Shown: positions 8,775-17,566 of the stretch, piece after piece
How positions within the stretch are numbered: the first letter of the stretch is position 1
Layout of the letters: each line of letters starts with the position of its first letter
Made by a program: the position numbers and the translations under genes
From: Fibrobacter sp.
GTDB lineage: Bacteria > Fibrobacterota > Fibrobacteria > Fibrobacterales > Fibrobacteraceae
DNA length: 64,000 bases
Assembly: GCA_024398815.1 (NCBI GenBank)
Contig: JAKSIL010000015.1
Span: 16,270-80,269 of the forward strand
Reading direction: 5' to 3'
The notes under the pieces: generated by a model
Seen by the model: only the letters and a program-made list of their open reading frames with translations
What the model was told of the DNA's origin: nothing
Database searches by the model: none

Positions 8775-10421
8775 TCACTTTGCTTTTTGACCTTTACACT
8801 GCGGGTCTTTTTCGTTCTCTTTACACCATTTTTTAACAGCATTCTCCAAAATACTGGATTGCTGCTCTTCCAAGTAATAGCGACTGACCAAAGCCGAACC
8901 GCACTGTTCATATTTTTCAATATCCCAGTTCCTGTCGGCGCACCATTGCCACAAATACTCCTTGCAGTTGGATTCCTCCAGCGATTCCATGCACTGTTTT
9001 TCCATCTCTGCGCAATCCGCAATGCTATTTGACTTGAAATTGCTCGCCACGCAGTAACGCTTGAGCGCATCTCCATAGGCCTCGTCCTTGTCATCCTTGG
9101 AAATGCTTTTCGGCAGGAATACGGACCAACTCGTAGTATCGAGCATCATGGCCGCCTTGATGGCCGGCGCATAGCAGTAATCATGTTCGACTTTGTCTTT
9201 GTACTTGCCCTCGCGATAATACTCCGGAGCCTTCTCATTGCGCACATACAAATCGCCCGTTTCGCCATCGTAGTCTTCGCCAAGCCCAGAGCAGAACACA
9301 TCCTGGAACAAACGGCACGATTTGGTATTCCAACTGTCCTCTTGAATCATACTCGTCGCAGCACAAGAAGCAACGGCAATGTGGCTGTAAGCGACACCTT
9401 CGCCTTTGATGGTCAAAGGGAGAACCAAGTGCGACATCCCGCCAAAAACACCCATTCCGTTTTCGATGTTGGACTTCGGCTGGACCGTAGGGTCGCTAAA
9501 CGAATTCAGCACATAGCGATGATAAAGGAAGAACGCACTGTCCGTAGCGTAAAAATGCAGTTTAACCTCGCCAATCGGGAAATTCATATTCGGGAACACT
9601 ATGGAATCCAGCATATTGATTCCCGCCACCACTCGATTTTCCTGAAAGCCCTTGTTAATAGAAGTTTCCAACGGATCATGAATAGCGACACCGCCAAAGC
9701 CCATAGAATCTTCATCCAGCATGCCGCCCAGCATGTGGTTCAAGAAGATATTCTGGTTTTCTCCGCCATCCTTCAAGGAATACTCCATCGTCATAGCCAT
9801 GCCGCCAATTGACGAATCGTACACCGTCGCAAAATTATAGGCGTCCATATCCCTCGGATATTCCAAAAAATCAAACTCCATGCCATCGTAGTCAATATCG
9901 TACCACTTGTAACTTCCGTCCGCCTGGGGTGCGTTCACGCCCGATATTTCAAAGCCTACCGGAATTTTCGTATTGGCGGAGAACTCGGATTCTACCGTAG
10001 TACCGGCACTATCCCACTTGAAGTAAGCCTGCAGCGAATACTTTTCGCCACCGATACCTTTGGGCATTGAGCCGAAATCTTCTGAAACGGCAAAGCAACT
10101 AGGTTTTAATCGCTCCGGTTCCAAAACCAGCGTAAGCGAATCCGCACCGCCTTCGTCCTGCTCAAAATTTCCTGTCACCGTCACATAGGCACTATCGTAA
10201 AATGCGAAATTCTTAGCGGCGGTTTCTTCCAACTGGTACGTCTTCGAGAAACATACATACGGAGACTCTCCTTCTATCACGTAGCCGTATGTGAAAATGC
10301 CACCATAGATTTCCGTCTCTTCCGGATAGAAACTCCACGGCCCATTAAAATCGCACGCCGCAAACAGCAACGCCCCCGCAACCGCCAAGAACATCCGCAT
10401 TTCATTAGAAATAATACTCAT
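8775..10421 (-). CDS. DUF4249-like outer-membrane lipoprotein with Cys-rich C-terminal extension
   Basis: A 548-residue lipoprotein with lipobox LFAAC (Cys23). Beta-rich middle segments and the stretch SNIENGMGVFGGMSHL resemble DUF4249, a family usually encoded next to TonB-dependent receptors in Bacteroidota. The final ~190 residues are unusual, with about a dozen cysteines spaced as if in disulfides (for example CVASNF...CAEMEKQC...NCKEYLWQWC). The first ATG overlaps the receptor's last codons by 17 bp. A second ATG seven codons later follows the receptor stop and may be the real start. I infer a surface partner or lid of the receptor; the ligand is unknown. Confidence 0.7.
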   Translation of the reverse strand: MSIISNEMRMFLAVAGALLFAACDFNGPWSFYPEETEIYGGIFTYGYVIEGESPYVCFSKTYQLEETAAKNFAFYDSAYVTVTGNFEQDEGGADSLTLVLEPERLKPSCFAVSEDFGSMPKGIGGEKYSLQAYFKWDSAGTTVESEFSANTKIPVGFEISGVNAPQADGSYKWYDIDYDGMEFDFLEYPRDMDAYNFATVYDSSIGGMAMTMEYSLKDGGENQNIFLNHMLGGMLDEDSMGFGGVAIHDPLETSINKGFQENRVVAGINMLDSIVFPNMNFPIGEVKLHFYATDSAFFLYHRYVLNSFSDPTVQPKSNIENGMGVFGGMSHLVLPLTIKGEGVAYSHIAVASCAATSMIQEDSWNTKSCRLFQDVFCSGLGEDYDGETGDLYVRNEKAPEYYREGKYKDKVEHDYCYAPAIKAAMMLDTTSWSVFLPKSISKDDKDEAYGDALKRYCVASNFKSNSIADCAEMEKQCMESLEESNCKEYLWQWCADRNWDIEKYEQCGSALVSRYYLEEQQSSILENAVKKWCKENEKDPQCKGQKAK

Positions 10422-13011
10422 AATTAATCATCACAGGCAAAAAGGGGAACTGCGTTACAGAAGTCTTCTCAGGAGGGTTCTTGCTCGTATCGTAGAAGGT
10501 GTAGAACATGTTTTCGTGGTCCGTCACGTTGATGAACGTCCAACTGAAATTCCACTTGTTTTCGCGACCAATATCCAAAACCTTGATATCGATTCTAAAG
10601 TAATCCGTCTGCCGCGCGGCATTGCGACTTCCGGGAAGCACGATAATTTCATCGTCGTATTCATGCCTGCCGATTTCTTCCGAATAGAAATACCCCGTGT
10701 AATCCGAAATCGGCATACCCGCAGAATACTTGAGCACCGCAGAACTCCGCACATACATATCCTTTTGCTTCGGATGTACCGTCATCGATTCCTCGGGGCC
10801 GCGCCAGTTGAAGCCCAAGTCCATCTTGAGGGCGTAAGGCTGGTGCCAACTCGGGAAATACGCCTTCGTGCCATCGTCAGATCGAAGCACACTCAAACTC
10901 TGGCTCCAGTTGATGCCGCCAAAAATAACGCCCTTGTCGTGACGCAGCGAAAGTTCATAGCCAAAAGAATAGCCCTTCGCCGAGCCAAAATAATCCGCCA
11001 TCACAAAATCGCTCGATGACGTTTCTTCCGTACTGTCCATTGTCATCTGGAACGTCTTGAGGTCATTCTGCGTCTTGTAATAAACTCCGACAGTAGCATC
11101 AAATCCATCGAAAATATTGGCCTGCTTGTAATCCACCGCCAAGAGCCACGAAGAAGAAGGCTTTATGCGAGTCCCCTTGCTTGTAGTTGTCGCCGGGTAG
11201 TAAAATTCATTCAAGGATTCCTGGTCGCTGAACATGATGGAATTCAAATACTGCAAATAGTAGCCACCATAAAATTCAAGCGTTTTCGTATCGTCCAGAT
11301 TTATCGTCAACGAAGAGCGCGGTTCTACGCCAAAATGCTCCGCCGCCGTCTGGTAATTCAAACGCACGCCGTACTGCAAAAGCAAATCCGGATTAAGTTT
11401 CCAGGCATCCTGCAAATACCCTACATGATGGAAAGGCTCCTGGATATCCGTCGCCTTCATAGAAGCAATGTATTCCCAGAATCTGTCGTAAACGTATTCC
11501 AGTTCATAGCCCGCGGTAAACGTGTGGCTCGTAACGCCCCTGTAATTCAGCCACTGCTTTCCGACAAACGAGTACAAATCCATACCGATGGAAATAAGGT
11601 CGCCCACCTCCATGGTCATATAGAAGCGGCTGAACGCAAGCGTCGCATTGTAATCCCAGTCGCCGTTGAATCGATGTGTGATGTTCAGGGGAATCGCCAT
11701 GTTGCCCCAGTCCATGTACAGCGGGTCAAAATCAAGCACGTCCTTGCCCACGTAGAAACTGAGCTTCATCTTGGTGTCTTCGGTGAAGTCGTACATGAAG
11801 GTGCCCTGCACATCCGTGAATTCGTAATCCAGACTCAAGTCAATCACGTCAAGCGCGTTCAAAAGATCCAGCATGTAGCCGATGTAAGTCGTACGGCCCG
11901 CCACAACCCAGCGCGCGTCGCCCTTGTGGCCTTCCGTATGCGCCTGGGCCGCGAACGTGCTAATCTTTATGCTCGATTTGCTGAACCATTCCTCGACCGT
12001 ATCCTGACCGCCGGCGCGCCCATCCATTTTCAAAACGGAACTCAGACGGTTTCCGTATTGCGCCGGGAATCCGCTCTTGTAAAATTGAACGTCGTCGATT
12101 CCTTCCACAAGAAACGTACTGAAGAGCCCGAAAAAATGCGTAGGCGAATAGACTACGGCATTATCGTACAAAAACAGATTCTGGTCGGCGGCACCACCGC
12201 GCACATAAATTTTCGTGCTGAAGTCAGAACTTGCGACAACGCCCGGAAGCGCCTGGATACTGCGAATCACGTCGGCTTCGGCAAGGCCCGGCATGCGCTT
12301 GATGCTTTTCGCCGTCACCACGGATTCGCCGGGTTTGCGTTTGGGGCGACGGCGCAACTGCACCACGACTTTTTTGAGTTCGGTGACTTTCGCGGCACTC
12401 GCCGCATTCAGGAGTTCGGAGATGTCTTCGTCTTGCGGGGCGGCGGAATCCGACGCCGCTACCTGATTCTTGGAATCCGCGGAATCCAGAGCCGCAGCAA
12501 CTCCCGCAGCATTTGCAGAATCCCCAGGTGCAGCCGAGGAATCCCCAGGCGAGGCGTTCGTGCTATCTACGGAACCATCGGCAAACTGCGTCAATGTATC
12601 GGCATCGCTACCGAGAGTCATGCTGAAGGCGCTATCGGCCCCGAGATACAAAACCTCGTAGCATTTTTCCTTTTCGGCACCGCTCGTATCGGAATTGGTG
12701 ACGCACACATTCCACAGAGTATCTTCAGGGAGTTTCACCTGGAACGGCGTACCCACAGTCGTCTGCAGGGCCTCCCCTGTTTCCAGGATTTCCACATTCA
12801 GTTTTTCGCCCGGTGCAAAGGAGGCGTCCTGAACGACACCGTTAAACAGAACCACCTTTTCGTGAACGGCACTTGAATCCTGTTCTGCCGACTCTTGAGA
12901 GTAGCCACAAACCGGCCACAAGGCAAACATCAGCAGAATTAAAATTTTGAAAGGATTCAACTTTATTTTTCCACAAAAAGACACCAAAGTAAACAATTTA
13001 GCAATATACAT
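10405..13011 (-). CDS. TonB-dependent outer-membrane receptor
   Basis: An 868-residue receptor. After a hydrophobic signal segment (FKILILLMFALWPVCGYSQE) comes a beta-rich domain (about 50-130), then an Ala/Asp/Ser-rich linker. The plug follows (RKPGESVVTAKSIKRMPGLA, QALPGVVASSDFSTKIYVRG, DNAVVYSPTHFFGLFS), then a ~600-residue barrel ending in an aromatic NYEYYF. The first ATG (13011) leaves a long polar leader. A TTG at 12960, with GGAAAA upstream, gives a cleaner signal peptide and may be the true start. The receptor heads the operon that encodes its own energy-transduction complex, so it is probably dedicated to it. The substrate is not evident. Confidence 0.9.
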   Translation of the reverse strand: MYIAKLFTLVSFCGKIKLNPFKILILLMFALWPVCGYSQESAEQDSSAVHEKVVLFNGVVQDASFAPGEKLNVEILETGEALQTTVGTPFQVKLPEDTLWNVCVTNSDTSGAEKEKCYEVLYLGADSAFSMTLGSDADTLTQFADGSVDSTNASPGDSSAAPGDSANAAGVAAALDSADSKNQVAASDSAAPQDEDISELLNAASAAKVTELKKVVVQLRRRPKRKPGESVVTAKSIKRMPGLAEADVIRSIQALPGVVASSDFSTKIYVRGGAADQNLFLYDNAVVYSPTHFFGLFSTFLVEGIDDVQFYKSGFPAQYGNRLSSVLKMDGRAGGQDTVEEWFSKSSIKISTFAAQAHTEGHKGDARWVVAGRTTYIGYMLDLLNALDVIDLSLDYEFTDVQGTFMYDFTEDTKMKLSFYVGKDVLDFDPLYMDWGNMAIPLNITHRFNGDWDYNATLAFSRFYMTMEVGDLISIGMDLYSFVGKQWLNYRGVTSHTFTAGYELEYVYDRFWEYIASMKATDIQEPFHHVGYLQDAWKLNPDLLLQYGVRLNYQTAAEHFGVEPRSSLTINLDDTKTLEFYGGYYLQYLNSIMFSDQESLNEFYYPATTTSKGTRIKPSSSWLLAVDYKQANIFDGFDATVGVYYKTQNDLKTFQMTMDSTEETSSSDFVMADYFGSAKGYSFGYELSLRHDKGVIFGGINWSQSLSVLRSDDGTKAYFPSWHQPYALKMDLGFNWRGPEESMTVHPKQKDMYVRSSAVLKYSAGMPISDYTGYFYSEEIGRHEYDDEIIVLPGSRNAARQTDYFRIDIKVLDIGRENKWNFSWTFINVTDHENMFYTFYDTSKNPPEKTSVTQFPFLPVMINYEYYF

Positions 13012-13043
13012 TGCAGTGTGTTACACTGCATAGTGTTAAACAC
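13012..13043. promoter_or_regulatory. Stacked operator palindromes at the receptor promoter
   Basis: TGCAGTGT-GTT-ACACTGCA (13012-13030) is a perfect 8-bp inverted repeat that touches the receptor start codon. GTGTT-A-AACAC (13033-13043) follows immediately. Further GTGTTA half-sites occur near 13060 and 13125. On the minus strand a possible -35 (TTGCTG, 13056-13051) and -10 (TATGCA, 13032-13027) overlap both palindromes, so a bound protein would block the promoter. The regulator is unknown. Confidence 0.6.
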
Positions 13044-13074
13044 CCAAAAACAGCAAAAGTGTTACTTCAAATCA

Positions 13075-13096
13075 AAAGTTAGACTAGGCTAACTTT
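13075..13096. promoter_or_regulatory. Third inverted repeat upstream of the receptor
   Basis: AAAGTTAG (13075-13082) and CTAACTTT (13089-13096) form an 8-bp inverted repeat with a 6-bp spacer, about 45 bp upstream of the GTGTT palindromes. Its sequence differs from theirs, so it may bind another regulator. Confidence 0.4.
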
Positions 13097-13232
13097 CGAA
13101 AAATTTCACAAGCAGTGACTATTTTTGCTTATATAACACCTGAAAATAGAGAAAGTGTCACCGCAAGTTTACCGAAATCAAAAAGCGGCATCCGCTTCCG
13201 GGAACCGCCTAGTTTTGCAATAAAAGAGAATC

Positions 13233-13643
13233 TTAGTTTTTTTGGGCAAGAAGTGCTTTCAATTTGCGGATTTCTTCAGCCTGAGCAGCGAGTTCGGCGG
13301 CAAGTTTCTTGCGTTCTTCACGACCTTCCGCAAGGCCTTCTTCGCGGGCTTCCTCAAGTTCGGCGTCGTAGATGGACTTATAGCCCTTGTTCGCATAAGC
13401 TTCTTCGGTATCCATAAACTTCTCCTTATCTTCTGTAGGAATCACTTTTTTCAAATATACAAAAACTTCCTTAATGAAGGCAAGGGCTCCCTGTCGCCCC
13501 AACTTCTTGAAGGCCCGGAGCGCTTCGAGGAATTCGGCGAGTCCGTCGTTATGTTTCGCTGCCATGCGGAGAAGTTCGGCGGCGTGCGCAGGCTTCTCGA
13601 AAGTCGTCTTGAAGAAGTTGTCGTGTTTTCGTGTAACGTTCAT
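13233..13643 (-). CDS. Shortened Rpn/PD-(D/E)XK transposase-family protein
   Basis: A 136-residue protein. The first ~25 residues (RKHDNFFKTTFEKPAHAAELLRM) match the start of Rpn/YhgA-type recombination-promoting nucleases. The last ~70 (FIKEVFVYLKKVIP..., AREEGLAEGREERKKLA, ending LKALLAQKN) match the helical, charged tail of the same family. The roughly 150-residue nuclease core normally between them is missing, so catalysis is unlikely. GGATGGAAA precedes the ATG at a good distance, so it may still be translated. A related tail fragment lies at 36521-36775. Confidence 0.6.
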   Translation of the reverse strand: MNVTRKHDNFFKTTFEKPAHAAELLRMAAKHNDGLAEFLEALRAFKKLGRQGALAFIKEVFVYLKKVIPTEDKEKFMDTEEAYANKGYKSIYDAELEEAREEGLAEGREERKKLAAELAAQAEEIRKLKALLAQKN

Positions 13644-13650
13644 TTTCCAT

Positions 13651-13752
13651 CCGTCAAAATGTGATTTTTATAGGTGCGGCGCGCACCCGGCGACAAGCGC
13701 ACTCCCAAAACGAACGAATGCCCCTGCATACTATAAAACTGATTTTTGACGG
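13651..13752. mobile_element. 102-bp element with terminal inverted repeats (MITE-like)
   Basis: The left end is CCGTCAAAA-6 nt-TTTTATAG (13651-13673). The right end is CTATAAAA-5 nt-TTTTGACGG (13731-13752). The two are inverted copies, identical in both blocks. Inside lies a GC-rich hairpin, GGTGCG-GCG-CGCACC (13673-13687). No clear target-site duplication is visible. It ends at the ribosome-binding region of the shortened Rpn gene. Confidence 0.45.
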
Positions 13753-13790
13753 AAATTGTGCCTGCGAAATGCGAAAAAAGATGTTTACAA

Positions 13791-14771
13791 TCAAAAAACG
13801 CGGCTCAGGTAGTCCTTCGCGTCCCTGCTGATGACGCATTTTCCGAGCAGACGGCGCAAGCGAATCAAATGCGGGTGGTCCTCGTTTTCAAAGATGACGA
13901 CGTTCGCGATGCGCTTGCGATGACGCAGCAGGAATTCCAGATTGTTCACGTCCGTTTTCGGGAATCCGTAGCCGAGGAAATTTATTTCTTCCGCATTTTT
14001 CAAGTAATAGTCGGCCTTCGCCCAGAGCACATTGAAAAGGCTCCCGCGCAAGAAACTTTCCTTCGCGTGCGCCATCGGGATGTATATGGGAGTATCCTCG
14101 CGGTAAATGGGGTAACTGCGGTCGTAAGGTTCCACCTGGCAGATGTTTTTCAAATCCAGTTCGCCGTTTGCGCCCTTGAGCAGGAACCAGTTCAGTGAAC
14201 CGTGCAGTTTCAAAAGGTCGATAGTTTGTTCGCACTTTTCGCGAATCGCGGAACGGTCCGCCGGGTCAATGCGCACGCCGTAATCCACGGACACGGCCTT
14301 CGAAAGTTCGGGGTCTGCGGCAATCGCGCTTTCTATCAAGGTATCGTAATTGAAACTCAGAATCAGTGTTTCGCGCTCGCCCGCCGACGCATGGTTGATG
14401 CACGCCTTCAAAAACTTGCGGAGCACCGCCGCGGCATCGTCTGCAAGCGGTTTCTCGGAGCGTATGGAATTCGCGATGAAACGCAAAAGTTCAAAGCGCA
14501 AGTTCGCCTGGTAAAGCCGTTCACGTTCGCCCGGGAAAATCTGCGCCGAAAGAATGCACGTCGCAAGTTGCTCGACGCCCAGGTATTCCTTTTCGCCGTT
14601 GCACAACGCCAAAAAATTGCGGCAGTATTCCTTCAAGTGCGGGAATTCGTCGGGAATCCCCTCCGGGATAAGCGCGTTCAAGTCCTTGAGCGTCGGGAGG
14701 CTCGGCAAGAAAGACTTGCTGAAGCCGGAGCCCAGCACGAAAATGCGACGGTATGTATTCGAGTTCTGCAT
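13791..14771 (-). CDS. SIR2-like domain protein
   Basis: A 326-residue soluble protein with the motif set of SIR2-like (SIR2_2) NAD-binding proteins. FVLGSGFSKSF lies near the N-terminus (GxGxS dinucleotide loop). ILSFNYDTLIE lies near 140, LLKLHGSLNW near 185, and INFLGYGFPKTDVNN near 280. Many SIR2-like proteins are antiviral NADases, usually with a second domain or partner gene; none is adjacent here. The ATG at 14771 is preferred over an upstream TTG, though no strong Shine-Dalgarno is seen. A role in defence is inference only. Confidence 0.75.
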   Translation of the reverse strand: MQNSNTYRRIFVLGSGFSKSFLPSLPTLKDLNALIPEGIPDEFPHLKEYCRNFLALCNGEKEYLGVEQLATCILSAQIFPGERERLYQANLRFELLRFIANSIRSEKPLADDAAAVLRKFLKACINHASAGERETLILSFNYDTLIESAIAADPELSKAVSVDYGVRIDPADRSAIREKCEQTIDLLKLHGSLNWFLLKGANGELDLKNICQVEPYDRSYPIYREDTPIYIPMAHAKESFLRGSLFNVLWAKADYYLKNAEEINFLGYGFPKTDVNNLEFLLRHRKRIANVVIFENEDHPHLIRLRRLLGKCVISRDAKDYLSRVF

Positions 14772-15044
14772 ACCCAAAATCTATATAAAATACGGGCGGA
14801 AAAGGTCAGCATCCCTAATGCATTTTTAAAAGAAAACAATTTCTCCATTACTTCAATTTCTTTAATGCATATTGGGCGATTTTCTTTGCTCGTCTAGCGT
14901 AAATGCCATCAAATTTTGCTTAGCGCGAGCAGCAGGGGTTTTGAGTTAAGACAATCAGCCCATGCTAGAGTTGGGAGCCAATGGCCCTGTTCTTTGTAAA
15001 CATCGGGCAAAAAAAATACAGTTTTGGGCATGAAAAACTCCTTT

Positions 15045-16286
15045 TTAATCTTTTATGCAGCGGACAGGCAATGCTTCAACGGCGGATTTTCGCTCAGATT
15101 GGAACATAACGACATCTTTTCTGACTGAACTATAATTAAACTGAGCGCATTGCGCAGAATAATTATCATGATCCGTTGCTGTCCACAAATAACTCTTATT
15201 GCCACGGTTGGAAAATGCAGCATTGTGAACAACTCCTGACGGAAGAACAGAAAAGCCATATGAGTCAATTCCTGGCCAATTCTCCCAATCAGAGAAACTC
15301 TTTAAAACATCACCAGCATTAGAAACGCCAACAAAGTCTACCAATTTTTCCCATTCTTTTTGATTGGGAAGATGCCAACCATTGGGACACACACCCTTTA
15401 TTTTAACGGTATCGGATGGGGAACATTTTTTTCCTGCTCCACATTGTATGGAATACTGTGTATATAACGAAATAGAATCTATGGCGGCAGTCCATGTGTA
15501 ATAACGCCCATATTTTATTACGCAAGAATCAGCACTTCCTTTGTAGCATGTAGACCAAATAGATGTATTGGAAATTATTGAAACTTCATAATTGAGATTT
15601 TCCGCCATCCATTCCTGTTCGCCAATTTTTACTGTTTTATAAGTTTTTCCATCACGGTCATCATACAATGTTCCGTACACGCAATTATCTTCCGTTTTTG
15701 TTTTGCAAATTCCTGATACAGATGTCTCTGAACTATCCACGATATCGCTAGAAGAACTACTTTCCGATGACGAAGAATCTGCTGGTTTTACGCTTGACGA
15801 ACTTTCCTTTGTCGAGGATGACGATTCAGCCGGCTTTGCGCTTGACGAACTCTCCTTTGTCGAGGAAGATGACGATTCCCCCGGCTTTACGCTTGACGAA
15901 CTCTCCTTTGTCGAGGATGACGATTCCCCCGGCTTTACGCTTGACGAACTTTCCTTTGTCGAGGATGACGATTCAGCCGGCTTTGCGCTTGATGAACTCT
16001 CCTTTGCCGAGGATGACGATTCGTCTTGCTTAACGCTCGAAGAATTCACTTCCTTCGTCGAGGATGACGTTCCACTCTGTTCCTCGCCGGAAGAACTTTC
16101 CTTCATCGAAGATGACGTTCCACTCTGTTCCTCGCCGGAAGAGCTTTCCTTCATCGAGGATGACGTTCCGTCTTGCTTCTTACTCGAAGAGCTTGTTTCG
16201 GAATTTGGTTCAACTGGATTTTTAGAATTATCATTTCCACACGCTGCAAAAACAACAAGAATAAAGGAAATAAGAATTTTTTTCAT
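15045..16286 (-). CDS. FISUMP-domain lipoprotein with Ser-rich repeats (1)
   Basis: A 413-residue lipoprotein (lipobox VFAAC, Cys16). Residues about 30-190 are a low-complexity stalk of SSSS blocks alternating with short charged units (SSVKPGE, SSAKPAE, STKE), produced by degenerate tandem repeats in the DNA. The C-terminal FISUMP domain starts at DDRDGKTYKTVKIGEQEWMA and ends ALPVRCIKD, with inner motifs GRYYTWTAAID and CPNGWHLPNQKEWEKL. FISUMP proteins are an expanded family in Fibrobacter, probably displayed at the cell surface; their function is unknown. AAGGAG lies upstream of the ATG. Confidence 0.9.
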   Translation of the reverse strand: MKKILISFILVVFAACGNDNSKNPVEPNSETSSSSKKQDGTSSSMKESSSGEEQSGTSSSMKESSSGEEQSGTSSSTKEVNSSSVKQDESSSSAKESSSSAKPAESSSSTKESSSSVKPGESSSSTKESSSSVKPGESSSSSTKESSSSAKPAESSSSTKESSSSVKPADSSSSESSSSSDIVDSSETSVSGICKTKTEDNCVYGTLYDDRDGKTYKTVKIGEQEWMAENLNYEVSIISNTSIWSTCYKGSADSCVIKYGRYYTWTAAIDSISLYTQYSIQCGAGKKCSPSDTVKIKGVCPNGWHLPNQKEWEKLVDFVGVSNAGDVLKSFSDWENWPGIDSYGFSVLPSGVVHNAAFSNRGNKSYLWTATDHDNYSAQCAQFNYSSVRKDVVMFQSERKSAVEALPVRCIKD

Positions 16287-16396
16287 TTTTATTTACTCCT
16301 TAAGCGTTTCTAGCTGTATAGCTGATGAAAATAATTACTTCTTCTATTTTTTCTGGTTTGAAATTATTGGGCCCCGTAACAAATAGTTTCATAAAA

Positions 16397-17527
16397 TTAA
16401 TCCTTTATACAACGAACAGAAAAATAAGAATTCGGATTTTGGACACAAACTTCTTTCCCTATTTGTATATCGGAATTATCTTTTAATTTGTAACGAATCC
16501 GCGTATAAACAAAGCAACCTAAAGTGCCAATCTTGTAAGAATCACTCAACCAAAAGATTGAGTTTGTTTTCACCCCCCACCATCCATCTTCATCATAACC
16601 TCCTGCCGGCAGTGCTCCAAATCCAAAAGCATCATAACCTACGCCCAATTCAGAAACATTCCAAAGGGTGTCAGCTCGGAAAAGCTGTCCTATATATTTA
16701 TTCGTACTATTCTTTTTTGCAAAATCCCGTAGATCAAGCCAGTCTTTTTCTGAAGGCAACCGCCATCCTTCCGGGCAATTGTTCAGGGCTCCATTTCGAT
16801 CATATAATCTCCCATAAATTTGACAGTTGTCAGGATTATTTGAATAACATACGGATTGAGTTGAATCAACGTATCTTAAATTTTCTGCCATCCACCACTG
16901 TTCACCAATTTTCACGATCTTATAAGTTTGTCCATCGTGATTATCATACAGGGTGTCGTAAACACAATTGTCTTCTTGGGCTGTTTTGCAAACACCTGTG
17001 GCCACTAAACTACTTGAAGAAGTTTCAATTACACTCGATGAACTGTATTCCGACGAGGATGATTCTTTGGGTTTCACACTTGATGAACTCTTGTCTTCGG
17101 AAGATGATGATTCTTCCGGCTTAATGCTCGACGAACTCACCTTTGTCGAGGATGATGATTCTTCCGGCTTAATGCTCGACGAACTCTTGACTGACGAAGA
17201 AGAAGATTCGTCCTGCTTTACGCTCGAAGAACTCCGTTCTGCCGAAGACGACGATTTCTTTTCGCCAGGACTGGACTGCAAGTCCTCGGACGAACTCAGT
17301 ACTGCATCATCGCTCGATTCCGGCTCGGCCTCGCTACTCGAACTACGCTTGACCTTGGCGGACGAAAGCGCGTCGCCGGAAGAACTCCTGACCTCAGAGT
17401 CAGAGGACAGTTCTTCATTCGCCGAATCATCGTTTACCGGCTGGGTGGAGGAACTGCCCGAAGAGTCGTCCCCACAGGACACCAGCAGGCAAGCAACAAG
17501 CATTGAAAGTAAAAAACGGTTCAGCAT
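16397..17527 (-). CDS. FISUMP-domain lipoprotein with Ser-rich repeats (2)
   Basis: A 376-residue lipoprotein (lipobox LLVSC, Cys19). A Ser/Lys/Glu-rich stalk spans about 22-175. The FISUMP domain follows: DNHDGQTYKIVKIGEQWWMA, YGRLYDRNGALNNCPEGWRL and the C-terminal YFSVRCIKD. It lies 110 bp upstream of a paralogue in the same direction, and the two are probably an old tandem duplication. AGAGGAC precedes the start codon. Confidence 0.9.
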   Translation of the reverse strand: MLNRFLLSMLVACLLVSCGDDSSGSSSTQPVNDDSANEELSSDSEVRSSSGDALSSAKVKRSSSSEAEPESSDDAVLSSSEDLQSSPGEKKSSSSAERSSSSVKQDESSSSSVKSSSSIKPEESSSSTKVSSSSIKPEESSSSEDKSSSSVKPKESSSSEYSSSSVIETSSSSLVATGVCKTAQEDNCVYDTLYDNHDGQTYKIVKIGEQWWMAENLRYVDSTQSVCYSNNPDNCQIYGRLYDRNGALNNCPEGWRLPSEKDWLDLRDFAKKNSTNKYIGQLFRADTLWNVSELGVGYDAFGFGALPAGGYDEDGWWGVKTNSIFWLSDSYKIGTLGCFVYTRIRYKLKDNSDIQIGKEVCVQNPNSYFSVRCIKD

Positions 17528-17566
17528 CGTTCTGTCCTCTTGTCGAGTTATTTTAAGTTACCGAGA

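Noticed and set aside
15703..16386. Long plus-strand frame rich in Asp/Glu/Leu repeats opposite the FISUMP stalk
   Set aside because: It is the antisense of the Ser-rich repeats; the minus-strand lipoprotein has a lipobox, AAGGAG and a known domain.
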